Below, one piece after another: positions 12,291-25,100 of a stretch of 64,000 bases of DNA. The stretch lies in NCBI GenBank assembly GCA_905116865.2, contig CAJHNH020004924.1, positions 232,001 to 296,000 of the forward strand, read 5' to 3'. This DNA is from Candidula unifasciata. Its lineage: Eukaryota; Mollusca; Gastropoda; Stylommatophora; Geomitridae. The notes below the pieces were generated by a model. That model had not been told where the DNA came from, did no database searches, and saw only the letters and a program-made list of their open reading frames with translations. The first letter of the stretch is position 1. Every line of letters starts with the position of its first letter. Position numbers and translations under genes: made by a program.

Positions 12291-12435
12291 TTAACTCTTT
12301 GAGTCCCAGGGGGTTTAGCATCACAGGCCCAATGAGTAGTGAAGAGAGACTGAAATCGACGCATCATGCGTTCATTGGGCTTCTAGGTAAGAACCTATGA
12401 ACGTATGATGCGTTCCTTTGGACTCAAAGAGTTAA
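12291..12435 (+). mobile_element. TTAA-flanked MITE, copy 1
   Basis: TTAA, then CTCTTTGAGTCC, and at the other end GGACTCAAAGAG and TTAA, a perfect 12-bp terminal inverted repeat with TTAA at both ends. The interior includes GCATCATGCGTTCATTGGGC and a near-palindrome around TCTAGGTAAGAACCTATGAA. TTAA duplications with CYCTTTG-type ends are typical of piggyBac-related non-autonomous elements. Confidence 0.8.
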
Positions 12436-13310
12436 AGGTCCTTGCACTGGAAGGCAGTGTCAACAAATGAAGGAAAGATACCACCACCAACCACCCCCTC
12501 CCCCCCCCCTTCCAAACCACGATAATAAATTCCACTTATACTCAGATACACAGATCAGATAAATTTAAACGTAAATGAATGAGACAGGGACAGCGTGGGG
12601 CAAAAGCACCCGATGGTTAAAAAAAATGAACTGGCAGGTGTTGGTTGCGGGCCTATGCTCCACTGTGGGTTAAATGAGAGAGGAAGAAGAATAAGAAGAA
12701 AAGGAATTTCGTCTGTATAAAACCAAGGAAGAAAAACAAATAGAAGAAGAAAGTGTATGTAAATCCTCGTTAATATTTGATTTTACACGCGTCTTGACCT
12801 ATCACACACAGCCGGAAGATAAAACTGTAACGTTTTGTTACAATTCTGTCTATTTGCTGTTAAAACTAGCAGGGCGTTTCAATGTTAACAGTCTGCTGAT
12901 ATAAGCACTGGAACCTTGAGCCCTCCCCCTCGATATTTAAGGGTGGATTAAGGAAAAACAAATCGCGCTTTAACACATGGTTTAGGCCCCCAAGGCCAGC
13001 AATGTAGGGTCGGATTTAATCAGTTAAGCTCATTAAGCACGTGCATACGGCATCACAAAGCGAGGAGGTACCACATACATTTTCAATAACCTTGGTGCCA
13101 AGCGTTTATTTTGCCTGCTGAAGTAAATTAAAACATTTCATCAGAACAACAAAACAACAAGGCAGGCTGGATGCCTTTTCTCCATTTTATATATATATCC
13201 CAGGGGATTGAACTGCCCTCAGTTTCAACTCCAACACCCCAGTTATAGCCCCTGGTACTCCACAGGGGGTATTTATTCCAACAGCCGACCGTGTAGTCAT
13301 TTTATTCCTT
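12436..13310. other. No gene seen
   Basis: It has a C-rich run near 12491-12510 and an AG-rich run near 12680-12760. Otherwise no recognisable feature. Confidence 0.4.
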
Positions 13311-13510
13311 ACATCCTTTTTAGGACGTAATTTTTTGTTATTTGAAGCCCCACTCTGGCTTTTGTCAGGGGCCACAATATAGGCAGGCCATAAATATGGC
13401 CAATTGTCTGAAAGCGGTTTCTGGGACCTCTCCACGGCGATCCTCATCCACATGGTGGCACGTTGTGTCATCGGGTGTTAATCGCTTGTGTGATGTCCTG
13501 GTAGGGTAGA
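13311..13510 (+). repeat. Repeat family F, left arm of inverted pair
   Basis: It is nearly identical to 6188-6380, including TTGAAGCCCCACTCTGGC and GGTGTTAATCGCTTGTGTGA. The next copy is inverted and begins about 50 bases on. Confidence 0.8.
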
Positions 13511-13559
13511 AAGTCAGTCAGTGTAGTCATTTTGCTGACTAACAACCGACCCGACTAAC

Positions 13560-13765
13560 TGACTGACTTTCTACCCCACCAGAACATCACACAAGCGATA
13601 AACACCCGATGACACAATGTGCCACCATATGGGTGAGGATCACCGTGGAGAGGTCCCAGAAACCGCGTTCAGCCTTTAGGCCATATTTATGGTCAGACTA
13701 TATTGCGCCCTCTGGCAAAACCCAGAGTAGGGCTTCAAATAACAAAAAATTTCATCCTAAAAAGA
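13560..13765 (-). repeat. Repeat family F, right arm of inverted pair
   Basis: It reads TTTCTACCCCACCAGAACAT, AGCGATAAACACCCGATGAC and GGTCCCAGAAACCGCGTTCA, the reverse complement of the copy at 13311-13510. The spacer between the two (CAGTCAGTGTAG ... GACTAACTGACTGAC) is itself partly palindromic. Confidence 0.8.
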
Positions 13766-14132
13766 ACGAGAAGTGTTTGTGCAGACGCAACAGACCCGGC
13801 TGCATCGAGATACCAGCTAAGTGATTTTGTGTATCTAAGTAGTATCGTTCAATTTGTCTGTGTTGATGAAGGCTCAGTAGCCGCAATGTTCACGTTTTGT
13901 TTGTATTTGTTATATTGTGAGGTTTGCTAATATACTTTTCGTTCGGTTTTACATCTTTCCTTTATATTTTATATAAAAGCAGATATGGTACATACAACTA
14001 GTTATAAGCTCTGATCAAAGACTTTGCAGTTACAGCCATTGGGACCGTAGCAACAATAAGTGTATATAATAAACACGCAGCCAATGTATGGACTAGCACT
14101 CGCAGAAAGAAGAAGAAAGATAGAAGGGTACA

Positions 14133-14342
14133 CTAGAATCAACCCTAACAGCCCCTGGCTGTTGTGTGGTCTCTCTAGGCAAATTTACGTCCAGTAGTTT
14201 GCCATTGCTACTGAACGGTCGGCTTTCTTGATACCACTGTCGAAACCAACGCAAGGCGCATTGCCCGCGGCTGGGATCGAACCAGGCATCCCGGAATTAC
14301 GACGTGAAGCGTTCGCATCGACTAAGCCACAGAGCCGACATA
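14133..14342 (-). mobile_element. SINE family A
   Basis: On the minus strand it has an A-box region GTGGCTTAGTCGATGCG and B box GGTTCGATCCC. Then come CGCCTTGCGTTGGTTTCG, GTAGCAATGGCAAACTACTG and GACGTAAATTTGCCTAG, ending AGCCAGGGGCTGTTAGGG. Confidence 0.8.
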
Positions 14343-14744
14343 GAAGGGATAACATAAAAATCGAAAGCTAAAGATATCGTGCCTGGAATCGAAACTGTCA
14401 CCTCCAAATTACGAATGCGTCCTGTCAGGGAAAAAAGTGTACCTAACTAGGGAGATAAATAAACTGAAATGGCCAGCTCCCAAACTAGTCAGGTGTATTA
14501 GTACATTAACAACAGCTATAGATTTGTATGTTGTCTAGTGTATCCTTATTTCTTTCTATTTTTTTCCGTGAGTGCCGATCAATAAATTGTTTGTTTATGA
14601 TACAGTTGCCGTTAAGACATTTCTGTTTAAAAAAAAAGGAGCGGGGTTGGGGGAGTGGGGAGAGACCAACATCTTTTAACTGCTTAGGGCATCAAAGAGT
14701 CTGTATCTGGCCCTAGCCCGCCCCTAGAAAATGTATAAAGGATC

Positions 14745-15010
14745 TTAGCTTTAACAGTCCGCGTCTGTGACTTAGGCATTGAAAACGCGCTTGGTAAAGC
14801 CGGAGTGCCGGGTTTGATCCTAGATGCATGTGACTGGGCAGCAGACAGCGTTGCATTAGTTTCGAAAGTGGTATAGATAGCCAATCGTTCAGCGACAGTG
14901 GCAAACTACTGAACGTAGATTTGCCTTTAAAAAAATCACAGCAGTCAAAGATTGCGGCAGCCGGTTTCGGCAACGTCCTGAAAAAGACACGTAACTACAT
15001 TTTTTTTTTT
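14745..15010 (+). mobile_element. SINE family A, diverged
   Basis: It carries GCCGGAGTGCCGGGTTTGAT, GTGGCAAACTACTGAACGTA, GATTTGCCTTTAAAAAAATC and GCAACGTCCTGAAAAAGAC, ending in a T/A-rich tail. Confidence 0.65.
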
Positions 15011-15224
15011 CAGTTTTAGTTTTTTTAAATTTGTTTTCGTCGCCCTTGTCTGCTATTTAAACATACAGGATTAACAGACAGCAGGCGAACTAGACTTGAG
15101 AATAGTTTTGTCAATATTCTTAAATTGTAATGCAAATTTGAATCTGTGTTAGAATACAAGGTTGGTTCAAGTTGACTGCATTCTTCTTGTATCATACAAG
15201 TTGTCCCCATGTGCGTTGCAATTA

Positions 15225-15605
15225 TTCTTTATTTGAAGCCCTACACTGGCTAATGCCGGGGTCTTTGAATAAAGCCGAGCCTGAAATGTGGCTTAACGGC
15301 TTAAAGGGGTTTCTAGGACCTCTCCATGGGTGATCCTCATCCGGATGGTGGCACTTTGTGTCACATAATGTTTATTGTTTGTGTGATATCCTGGTAGGGT
15401 ATAACAGGCAAGCAAGCTTGCATTCTTCTTGAAACTTCTTATCACAATGTGGGACGCAATTTATGTTTTTTTTTTTAAAGCCCTAACCCGGATGCAGTCC
15501 TGGACCCTAATATAACCTAAAGGTTCAACGGGGTTTCTGGAAATTGTGCCCAAGAGATCAGCATTCAAATGATTGCACTTTTGTGTCACCGGGTGTTGGT
15601 CCTTC
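15225..15605 (+). repeat. Repeat family F, one good and one decayed copy
   Basis: 15225-15402 carries TTGAAGCCCTACACTGGC, GGTTTCTAGGACCTCTCCAT and GTGTGATATCCTGGTAGGGT. 15440-15605 is a weaker copy, with GGGACGCAATTTATG, AAGCCCTAACCCGGATGCAG and TGTGTCACCGGGTGTTGG. Confidence 0.65.
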
Positions 15606-15733
15606 AAAACGATGCGCTTGTAATAAGAATAAGACAAAGGCCAAGACGGACTCCTTTACTGCAAGAATGAGTAAACTATGATAAAACAGTTGTTGATGAT
15701 CTGACTGGATGTTTTGATTATGTATGATTCCAC

Positions 15734-15970
15734 GTGTTGGCTCTGTGGCTAAGTCGATGCGAACGCTTCATAATGCCGGGATGGGGGGTTCGATCCCAGC
15801 TGCGGGTCATGCCCCTTGCGTTGGTTTCGACAGGGTATCAAGAAAGCCGACCGTCCAGGAGCAATGGCAAACTACTGGCGTAAATTTGCCTCGAAAACCA
15901 CACAACAGCCAGGGGCTGTTGGGCTTAGTTCTGCAACGTCCTGTAAAGGATACGCATCTGAAAAAAAAAG
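15734..15970 (+). mobile_element. SINE family A, best copy
   Basis: A box TGGCTAAGTCGATGCG near 15746 and B box GGTTCGATCCC at 15787-15797. The core runs CCTTGCGTTGGTTTCGAC, GAGCAATGGCAAACTACTGG and CGTAAATTTGCCT, then CAACGTCCTGTAAAGGATAC, ending in an A run at 15961-15969. Confidence 0.85.
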
Positions 15971-15999
15971 GTTCTATATAATACTGTATTCTTCATAAT

Positions 16000-16785
16000 T
16001 AGTTGTTCAGAAAATTATATTATTAGTAAAATAGTCCTCACTGTGTATGTGGACCAACTTGTAGAGGCTCTACTGTAGTTTTTATTTGCATCTTTGCTGA
16101 GATGAAGGAAAGTTGTTCCCTGTGGAAATGGTAATTTGGTACTAGGTTAGGTAAACAATCTCTGATGGAAAAAAATACTTTTTCAGGACTAAGACCATGC
16201 ATCTAACTCAGAGCTTCCAGAAGATTCCCAACCAGTTAGCTTCCATGTCTTACATGACTACAGAATGGCTCATTGACATAATTAATTCTCCTCTCAACAA
16301 CATAATAGTGCCATGACACTGTGTGCAGTTGGCTCATCAGTTACAGTCAAATGTTTGTTGCTTTCTAAACAGCCATTACAAAACAATTAATTAAAATGTA
16401 CTGAAAAAATGTTGACAAATATTCAATAAACCACAAATTATTACTATTACAGTTTACACTCAACATAGTCAAACAACTGACTCCACCTTAACCAAAATAA
16501 AAATGTTTAATTCACATTTTTTTAAAGTCATATATCACATTTTTAAACAATAAATATGGCATACTAAACAATTAAAAGAATAAAGAGAAGAATGTTCATA
16601 TGTGATCATCAATTTCTGTCTGGGTGTGTTGATGTAATATCAGAAAGTATGGTAGATGCAAACATTAACTGTACACAGGTAAACTTATAAACCACAAAAT
16701 ACACACAATAATGTCAGTGTTAATCATAATATATGTTATGAAGACAAAAAAAATACAATTTAAAAAAAAAACATACTAGAGGGAA
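16000..16785. other. No gene seen
   Basis: AT-rich sequence without recognisable features on either strand. Confidence 0.4.
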
Positions 16786-16940
16786 AGGTCAAAGGCAAGA
16801 GAGCAAGAGGTGTGCAGCAATACAAGTGGGAGGACAAAATCCTAGAGATGGACACACAGCAGTCTGAGAGTGTGTACAACCAGGACAGGAGACAGGGCAT
16901 GTTGGAGATTCATTGCAGCCTATCTTCAATATGGAGACGG
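16785..16940 (+). mobile_element. Probable LINE tail fragment
   Basis: The frame reads KRARGVQQYKWEDKILEMDT, resembling the G-R-x-R-G-R-x-x-x-x-W region of LINE ORF2 tails. Short and diverged. Confidence 0.4.
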
Positions 16941-17267
16941 CACCTGATTAATATTTTGAAACCAAAGAATGAATTCCTTTATTTTACTATCCCTCTTTAA
17001 TAATTTTATGTACTACTGGGAGGTCAAGAGAGATACTTTGGCATCATGGCATGAAAGAAGTAATAGTAGTAATTCTCACATGAATAAAGTCCTGTTCAAC
17101 CTTCAGGGTTATCATTGTGATAAATAGTGTCACTGTATTTTGACGTAAAAAAAAAATAAGTAAATAAACTCACTATCTACATTAGTTCTACCTCTGTATA
17201 CAGGGGTCCTGAAACTTCTAAAAAAATTATCCCTTTTACGGGAGAAGTGCCAAAACAGCTCTCACAT

Positions 17268-17445
17268 GGATACCAGAGTGAAAGAGAAAAAAAGGCACCC
17301 AAAAACAACATGGAGACTAACAATGGAAAGTGACCTGAGTGCGGCATCTCTGACATGGAAAACTACACTGAAGATTGCACATGACAGGAAAGCATAGAAA
17401 GTCTTCTCTGAAGCCTCATGTGCCACTAGGCATAAAGAGAAATGA
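17268..17445 (+). mobile_element. LINE 3' end fragment
   Basis: The frame reads KRHPKTTWRLTMESDLSAAS, LTWKTTLKIAHDRKA, a stop, then KVFSEASCATRHKEK and TGA, then a (GAT)n tail. RPKTTWRRT-type and ALCA.RH.E.-type termini are common in animal non-LTR elements. Confidence 0.75.
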
Positions 17446-18265
17446 TGATGATGATAGGAAAAGTACAATAGCTAGAATACTAGCCAGATGGCCAGTGTTT
17501 TAATCTCAGCAAGTGGAATTTTTAAAAATTATCTGGTATTTCCAGTCGTCTGAGCCCAAAATGGGAACCAGGAAATGTTTTAGTAAAGGAGACAAGCGTG
17601 GCAATGGCTACAAAACTTGTGATGTACTAACCGTTAATTAAATACACTGCTTGCACCATATATCCAAAATGCCTGAAATAGTGGAAAGGATTCTTTTATT
17701 TACGTTTTACTTACTACTCGTTTCCATAAAGATGGGGGTGGGGGGGGGGGGCAACATGTAAAAGAAAACAGATGCATACTATACATGACTATGTTCAAGC
17801 ATCTTGTCCATGGAGAATATCTGCTTAATGTTCTTGTAGCTCAGCTATATTGAGAATCAGACTTATGCAGAATTGAAGAAAACTATTGAGAACAGATGCA
17901 GTGAGATGATCAGACACACTGAACATCATGGCAAGGCAATTGAGCAGTTTGTCCTTATCTGAGAAGACTGCAGTTTTAATATGGGATTCTGTACTTCCAT
18001 TCATGACAGTATATGTTTTGGAGGTCACTGGTAGTTGAATTTCATAAACTGTGCAATGTTGGCAGACAATAAGATAATCTGCAGAGTGAGACTGGATCGA
18101 AGGGGATTAAAATCTGCTGCAATTAATCCAATCCTTTGGCCTTTAATACCTTGTGACTCTTCACTCGCTTTCTGCTTGTAACACTGCATTAACAGTATAA
18201 TTTCAATAGTGCACTGGATGAATAGAAAATCTGCACTAGCATGGTGCTAGGGACAGCAAAGAAAA
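17446..18265. other. No gene seen; G run
   Basis: It has a G run at 17740-17751 and possible decayed SINE sequence at 17470-17650. No supported gene. Confidence 0.4.
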
Positions 18266-18312
18266 CAACTTCAAAGGGGGGCTTCGAAATAAAGAAAAAT
18301 TCGTCCCACATG
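18266..18312 (-). repeat. Repeat family F, terminal fragment
   Basis: Only the end with GGGCTTCGAAATAAAG and CGTCCCACATGGGGACAG is present, as at the end of the copy at 46516-46726. Confidence 0.55.
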
Positions 18313-18732
18313 GGGACAGTGTTGACTATGCTATATTCCAGGTACAATATACTGAGGGATCAACTGAGGAAAGGATAAAAAAAAATATTTGGACTGCAAT
18401 GTTTAATGTATAGTGATGATTTCTGTTGACTAACTAGCTAGATGTTCACATAGTAGCAGTAGTGGTAGTTGTAGGAGTAACAGTAAAAGCAGTAATAGCA
18501 GCAACAGCAGCATTAGTTTTCACATTAATAAGTTCATTTTCAATCCTAAGGGTTATAATTGTGATATATTGTGTCCCTTGTATTTTCAGCGCATACTTTT
18601 CTACTTTATATATCATAAAATAGTTTATTTTGGACATTTGTAAAATGTATATAATTATTATTTACAATATCCTGATCACACCTTCAGGGATGTGTTAAGG
18701 ATAGGCACTGTTCAATGAGTATTTACATAATA

Positions 18733-18738
18733 TTTATT
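18733..18738 (-). terminator. Candidate DUOX poly(A) signal
   Basis: AATAAA on the minus strand about 300 nt past the stop codon. A nearer one lies at 19002-19007. Which is used cannot be told from sequence. Confidence 0.3.
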
Positions 18739-19033
18739 ACACTGTGCATTAAAATAGTTGATTTTAAAAATTAAATTATGTCGTTATTAAATATTATAAT
18801 GCTTATCATCCTACTTTAATTCGACGTGCAAGTTGATCTGTTCTCAGAATATGGTCAAACACTGACTGTCATTTGTTCATGACAAGCTGTCTTTTGACTT
18901 AATCACTTTGACAACCATTAAATTAATTATTTTGGCTGTCTATGAAATTTCCAGCATTCTTCTATTGAATAATGTCCCTGAGGTGTTACGGAAATTTCTT
19001 GTTTATTACACAATAAGTTAATGATTTAACTTC

Positions 19034-19147
19034 TCAGAAATTCTCAAAGTGATGTGTGAAAGTTGGTCCAACCAAACTGTTCATGAAGGAGCAAGCTTTC
19101 TGAACATTTGAGGTCATAGATCCAGGTCCGCAGCTGAATACTCCTAC
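19034..19147 (-). CDS. DUOX: DUOX terminal exon (SCGPG ... FENF stop)
   Basis: It encodes [20 protein letters not shown] and ends in THHFENF and TGA. Cys-Gly-Pro binds the nicotinamide end of NADPH, and the aromatic C-terminus FENF is typical of DUOX. The acceptor is TTTCTCAG. Candidate poly(A) signals (AATAAA on the minus strand) lie at 19002-19007 and 18733-18738. Confidence 0.98.
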   Translation of the reverse strand, partial: VGVFSCGPGSMTSNVQKACSFMNSLVGPTFTHHFENF

Positions 19148-22100
19148 CTGAGAAACCTGCAAAGAAATTAATAATTAAATTAGCAAACCTAATTCAGTCA
19201 GTATCTGAATTACTAAAGGGAGCAAAACTGTTCTTCTAAAATGTAATTAATTTTTATATAAAAAAATATCATTTTATAAAAATTTAACAGATAGAGATAG
19301 TAGTCACCAGGCTGGAGCTTGCAATCTCTCCTTTTCCACAGTTCATTACAAACTTAATTCTTTTGACAGACTTCAGCTTCCTTCCCTCATTTTTGTAGTT
19401 GGAGAAAAACATTTAGGACAGCCACCTAAATTTTCCAACTGTAAACAAGTTCAGAAACAAAAGGATAGAGTGGGGAAATCTGTGAGAGTCAAAAGAAATT
19501 AAGCCTAGAATTAGAGAATGAGATGAAAAAGTGGAGAGGAATTAGGGTTGGTTGCATATAAAAGGATGGCATAAAAAACATCAAGAAGGATGCCCTTGAA
19601 GGCCTTGACACCCTAGGAAGTGAACCTGTTATGGACAGAAAGGATATAATTAATGCTTTACAAAATAGGCAACATGAGCTGAAGACCTCGAACATGAGGA
19701 TAATGATTTCTCCCTGACTTAGAGGGGAAGTCTGGATAAAAAAAAAATTGTAGCAGCATGACATGAAAACAATGCAAGAGCTCATGGTTGCTACATCTGC
19801 TAGTAGAAAACAGGAGTCATCAGAGTAAACACACTGAGAAACATACACAGGAGAAGATCTGAGCACTTATGGGTACACTGGACGTGCAGTAACGATGACC
19901 GTGGAATGAACAATGAAACAAATAATGCACCTAATAGTAAAGGATGGGATGACCTGGCAGTACTGCTTATGCAGAAAGCATGGCTGAAACCTGCATAAAA
20001 GATAAACACATTCATCACTCAGGTCACCAGAGAAGCACAAGACAAATACAGAAAACAGAGTGGCAACACAAGAAGAAGATATATTTAGTCACAGGAATTT
20101 CATAAACTGAATTCCTGATAAGAATCAAGAGACTACAATTAGAAATAGATTATTCTTTTTCTTCTTAAATTCACTAGCAATAAAATCGGGATGGATGAAC
20201 ATTTTGGGTCCTTCGTCCACTTCTAGACTTTGGTCTTGTTCCAGAATTAGCCTTTTTCATGCATATCTGTCACTACAAAACTGCATAACGTTTCATAAAG
20301 TAACATACTTCTTTACCAATTACATAAAGTTACAAGTACCTTTAAACAGCTATAAAATATAACAAAGTAACAAACTTCCTTTTACAGCCGTACATATTTA
20401 CACAAAGTAACTTACTTCTTTATGCTCCTGAGTAATGGCCCAAAAGAAATCTTCAAACTGTGGTCTACCAAAGTGAGTGACAGCTTTCAGACCTGTGAAC
20501 AAGCTTTGCCCCTCCACCTTCTGGAAATGGCGCTCACAAATGTACTGTAGATTGGAGACAAAAAAATCAAATTAATAAATATTAACATAATCATTTAAAA
20601 TTATGCCGGTTTAATTTAATATCATCGTCATCTTCTACTTTTGTCATCAAGCCTTAATGAAGCAGCTGGTACCGTCTTCGGTTGATAGCACTGGCTTCTG
20701 TCATATGATTTAACTTAACAATGTCTTTAATGTTGTAAATCTATCTTTTTGTTGGACCCTTCCTTGCTCTCATTTTAGATCTCAATGAATAAATGAATCA
20801 TAAATTTACATCAATACACTCGGGATATTCCCATACGTGCTCCGTCCTCTTCTTCAGTAACCAATAAAGAGTTGACATACTAAGAATATCAGTTGCAACC
20901 TAATTAAAAGTCTCTCTGCTTTTCCTTCAATATTGAATATCTTCCAGAACCTACCCCCCTCTCCCCCACCTTTTCCCCAACTGAATTAGTCTTTCAGTGT
21001 ATGGATTCCCTATCTGCTCTTTTGCACTGTCCATTTGACCCAAAGAACCTTCACCACATCCGTTTTATCATACAGCAGCGGATGCCTATCACATTTTAGA
21101 TCTTCTGAGATATAGTGCCTGGTAACTGATAATACTGCAACCTGATAAGATGCTCAAACTATCTGATCTTCGTTTACTAAATGTTTGGCTAATGATATTG
21201 TTTCATCAGTCTGTCAGTACAGTTTCTCAACTACAAAATAGAATATTATTATTATTCACACAATACTTTGAAACCATCAAAGATGAAAACTGTGGGTAAT
21301 GGAGAGTGACAAGCAACAACAAAATTTATAATCTGTTTAAATCACCATTGATCACCAGCATCATGAGATCTAATAGACTGAAATAGCTTGGCCATACTGG
21401 GAGAATTTCAAATAAAAGAGAGGAAAAAACTGTATACACAAGGGAGCTGAATGGTCGTAGACCACAAGACAGACCAAGAAGCCGATGAAGAGATAATGTC
21501 CAGACAGACCTGCAAACACTTTGTGTCACCAACTGGAAAGAGAAGGCCAACCAGAGAGATGAGTAGTGGCAGTTGATATCTGCAGCAATGAACCACAAGG
21601 GCTCGAAATTCTGAAGAAGAATATCTATATTTTTATCTGTAAAGAAAACATATTAATCCTGTGTATAAACTTTTAGGAAAAATTTGTTTTATTTTCTTTA
21701 TTTTATTTGTACATACTTATGCATTAGGTTTAAATATATACTGTATTGCAGTGACCAATGCATTTTTCATAACGATCAACATATACATTAAAATGGAGTG
21801 CAGCATGCCTACAAGATAACATCACACAATCAAGCATGATGTTTGTTCAGCCTTTAGCAATCAATTAAATAGGGTGAGAGACACACTTAAAAAACAACAA
21901 CTAATAAAGCATATACAAGTACACACCAGCATAGTGGTTCTGAGGTCATAGTTTTGCTGGAACTGTGTCACAAAAATGTGTGTATCTACAATTTCCCTGA
22001 CATCAGCCTTCTCCACCTGTCTGATGATGTCTACCAGCCATTCGAAGCTCTTCTGGGTTCTGGTCACCCAAATGAAATACACCTGTTGGACAATTTGAAA

Positions 22101-25100
22101 ATATTTAATGCTGTGTACACACCTTTCTTCACAAAATGTTTGTTAGATACTTGCTACAATGATAAAATCTCAAGCATGGAAGTTACAGACTAATAGTGTA
22201 ATACTGTTAGTCGTCCTCATGTGGGATGCAATTTTTAATTATTTGAAGCCCCACCCTGGCTTTTGTCAGGGGCCCTGAATATAGCTAGGCCATAAATATG
22301 GCCTAACGGCTGAAAGGGGTTTCTGGGACCTCTTCACTGGTGATCCTCATCCGCATGATGGCACTTTGTGTCACAGGGTGTTTATCGCTTATGTGATGTC
22401 CTGGTGGGGTACAAAATGAGAGAAAAAGAGAAAGACTAATAGTGGTTAGTAGGCTTGCCAGGGAGCGGCTGTCCAAACAGTAAAGAACGCTGGGCTTTCA
22501 TGTGGAATCCAAGTCTAATCCATGTTTTTTTTTGTTAAGCAGAAAAAAAAAATCCTAACCTTCACAGTCTGCAGCCACAATACTAGCTATATGACTCTTC
22601 ATCCTCAAGCTCAAAGGTCCCCCCTCCCCCCCCCACCCCTTTTCTATTTCCCAATCCAAAAGTTGTAAATACTGGCAGTAATTAGCAGTTTTTCTTTTAA
22701 CTGTAGGCTCGCCTGCTTGCTAGATGGTCATGGTTCAAATCTCCACTAAGGCCGACATTTAAAAATGGCGCTCTTCAAAGACAGCTCCCATCTTGAAACG
22801 GAAACCATAACAATTATTGAAAGTAAAGACAACCCAAGTCATACTTACCATAACTTCTGTCAAGTTCTAACTAGTCTAGATATTCTAGAGTTAGCACCAT
22901 ATACCTAATATCTCAAAGTATAGAAAAAAAAAGGCCTCTACATCTCTACACACCATTCTTGTTTGTCATATCTTCTTCTTTTGTCAAAATCTGCTTGTGC
23001 CGCTAGGCGTCGCAGTCTATCAGATGATCGGCAACCGAGCCAGGGCGCGCTCAGTCGCTTCATAGTTTGTCATATGGTAATGTTTATTGTGCATGATCAT
23101 GTCTTCACATAATCTACCCACTTTTAACTTAGTTTATCTATTTCATGAGCAATGACAACAGTTCACAAAAGCCAGCTTCAGGCCTCAGAAATGAGAAAGG
23201 TGGTCCAAGTGACAAGAAGGAATAAAGTTTGCAATCAGATAATACATCAAGATTTTGATACCCAGTCCTTACACACCCAGGTGGATCAGTCACAGTTAAG
23301 ATGGTTTGGACATTTGTGCAGAATGATAGAAAATCGGCCACCATGGGAGGCTAAGAACCAGGGAATCAGACCTGCAGTGCGACCCAGGGTTCGCTGGAAA
23401 CACAACATCCCTAACTGTCAGAGGACTCAAATTGAACAAAGCCAGAAAGAAAATCGCTGATAGAGAAGTCTAGAGATCTCTCTGGCAAATCTCTACACCC
23501 CAAGGTAGAAGATCAGCGACTAAGTAAGTTATCTATTTCAACACACCAAGGTAGAAGAGCAGCGACTGAGTAAGTGAGTTATCTATTTCAGTGTTAATAT
23601 TTTATGCGGTGATACAAGATTATCTAGTGGCTTAAGCAATCACATTGAACATAGCATATTAGACCAGAATTGTCTTTACATAAGCTATAGATCAGTCATA
23701 AAGCTTCCCAAAACATAAGATCATTTTATAATTTGTCTCTGTTGTTTTCAATTATGAGAAAACAAGTTTTCTTCTTTCAATGATTCAAACCAGTTATTAA
23801 AAATGTACTGTGGCGCGGTGATTTATATCACAGGCGTGAGGGGAAGTTAAGTCCAACATGATGTGTATAAGGAGATACTCCGTACGTCACTCGAGCGCCA
23901 GTCCTTTTACTATCCTGGTTGTACGGAACCTCACGCAAGACCCCTACAGCACGTCCTCGTCGTGCGCCACGGATAATGTCTCAAATGAGCATTAACAGAG
24001 CTGTAAGGGGATCTCGGAGTTTGGCGGCCCCCAGAGGTGATGTGTCCTTGTGGCTCTCATCAGCCCGCCCCCAAACGCTTGGGTGAAAAATGTTATCAAA
24101 ACTCATTAGGAACATGAGTAGGTTCGACAAAAGTACAGCTAAAATCACAACCCTTGGTTAAAAGACTGCTGAGTAAAGAGAACATTGCTCAATGCTCATC
24201 CTCGGTTAATTCTCAGTGTCGTCGTCACCGCGCTGAGGTGCAACACAACAGAAACCATACATGGGCTGGCCATCCTTGTGCATCCTCGGTTGGCCCTCAG
24301 TGTCGTTGTCACCGCGCTGAGGTGCACCACAAAAGCAACCATCCATAGGCTGGCCAGTCACGTACATCCTCGGTTAACCCTCAGTGTCGTCGTCACCGCG
24401 CTGTGGTACACCACAACAGCAACCATCCATCGGATGGCTAAGCCTAAATGTCCGACAAAACTAGATCATACGGATCAAAATCTGACCATCAAAATTTGCA
24501 CTGAAATGCAAAAGGCCGAATGTCCACACCCAAAGACCCCACTCGCCCGAGTGTTGGGACAAAACTGATAACGATATGCCTGATTCAGGATGTGAAATTC
24601 TGCCGGGCTAATGTACCTATCTGTGTGGTCACAAAAGTCCAAAACCAACGGGCTGCTCCCCGCTGACATCCAGAGGGCGCAGCCCCTGTCGAGCGGGAGG
24701 CCTGATACGGTTGTGAGGTTAAGCAGGCATGTGCAGGACGTGACGATTCCTTGGGTGAGCCCAGAACCAGAGCGCCATGTGCCGGCTCTGCATGCATGGA
24801 AGCCTCCTTGGATGGCGGGGAATGCCCATGATCTGCCCCTGCCTTCCCTTGAGGGCCAACTGTTCCACAGGGGGTTGCCCCAAAGGGGTACTCCGGGGGC
24901 AATACCTGCGGAGAAGGAGACAAGGCGGACACCACACTAATCAGGCAGTCTCGACCCACACAAAACAATGGACACAGTCACCCTAGAAATAGGCCTGACG
25001 TCTTCCTTCGAAGTCGGCGTACAGCTGCCCAAGAGGCAGGGAAATAAAAAACGGTTGTACACGCAAAAATCAGGTCCAGGTGAAGGCCAAAAGTCCAAGC

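Noticed and set aside
15734..15810. A functional tRNA gene from the good A and B boxes
   Set aside because: Stems do not close, and the same head is followed by the same SINE body in four other places.
24185..24568. A 127-codon plus-strand frame and the overlapping 127-codon minus-strand frame at 24585-24968 as genes
   Set aside because: The first is the product of the 84-bp tandem repeat. The second lies in a dispersed repeat with another, broken copy at 37350. Neither shows a domain.
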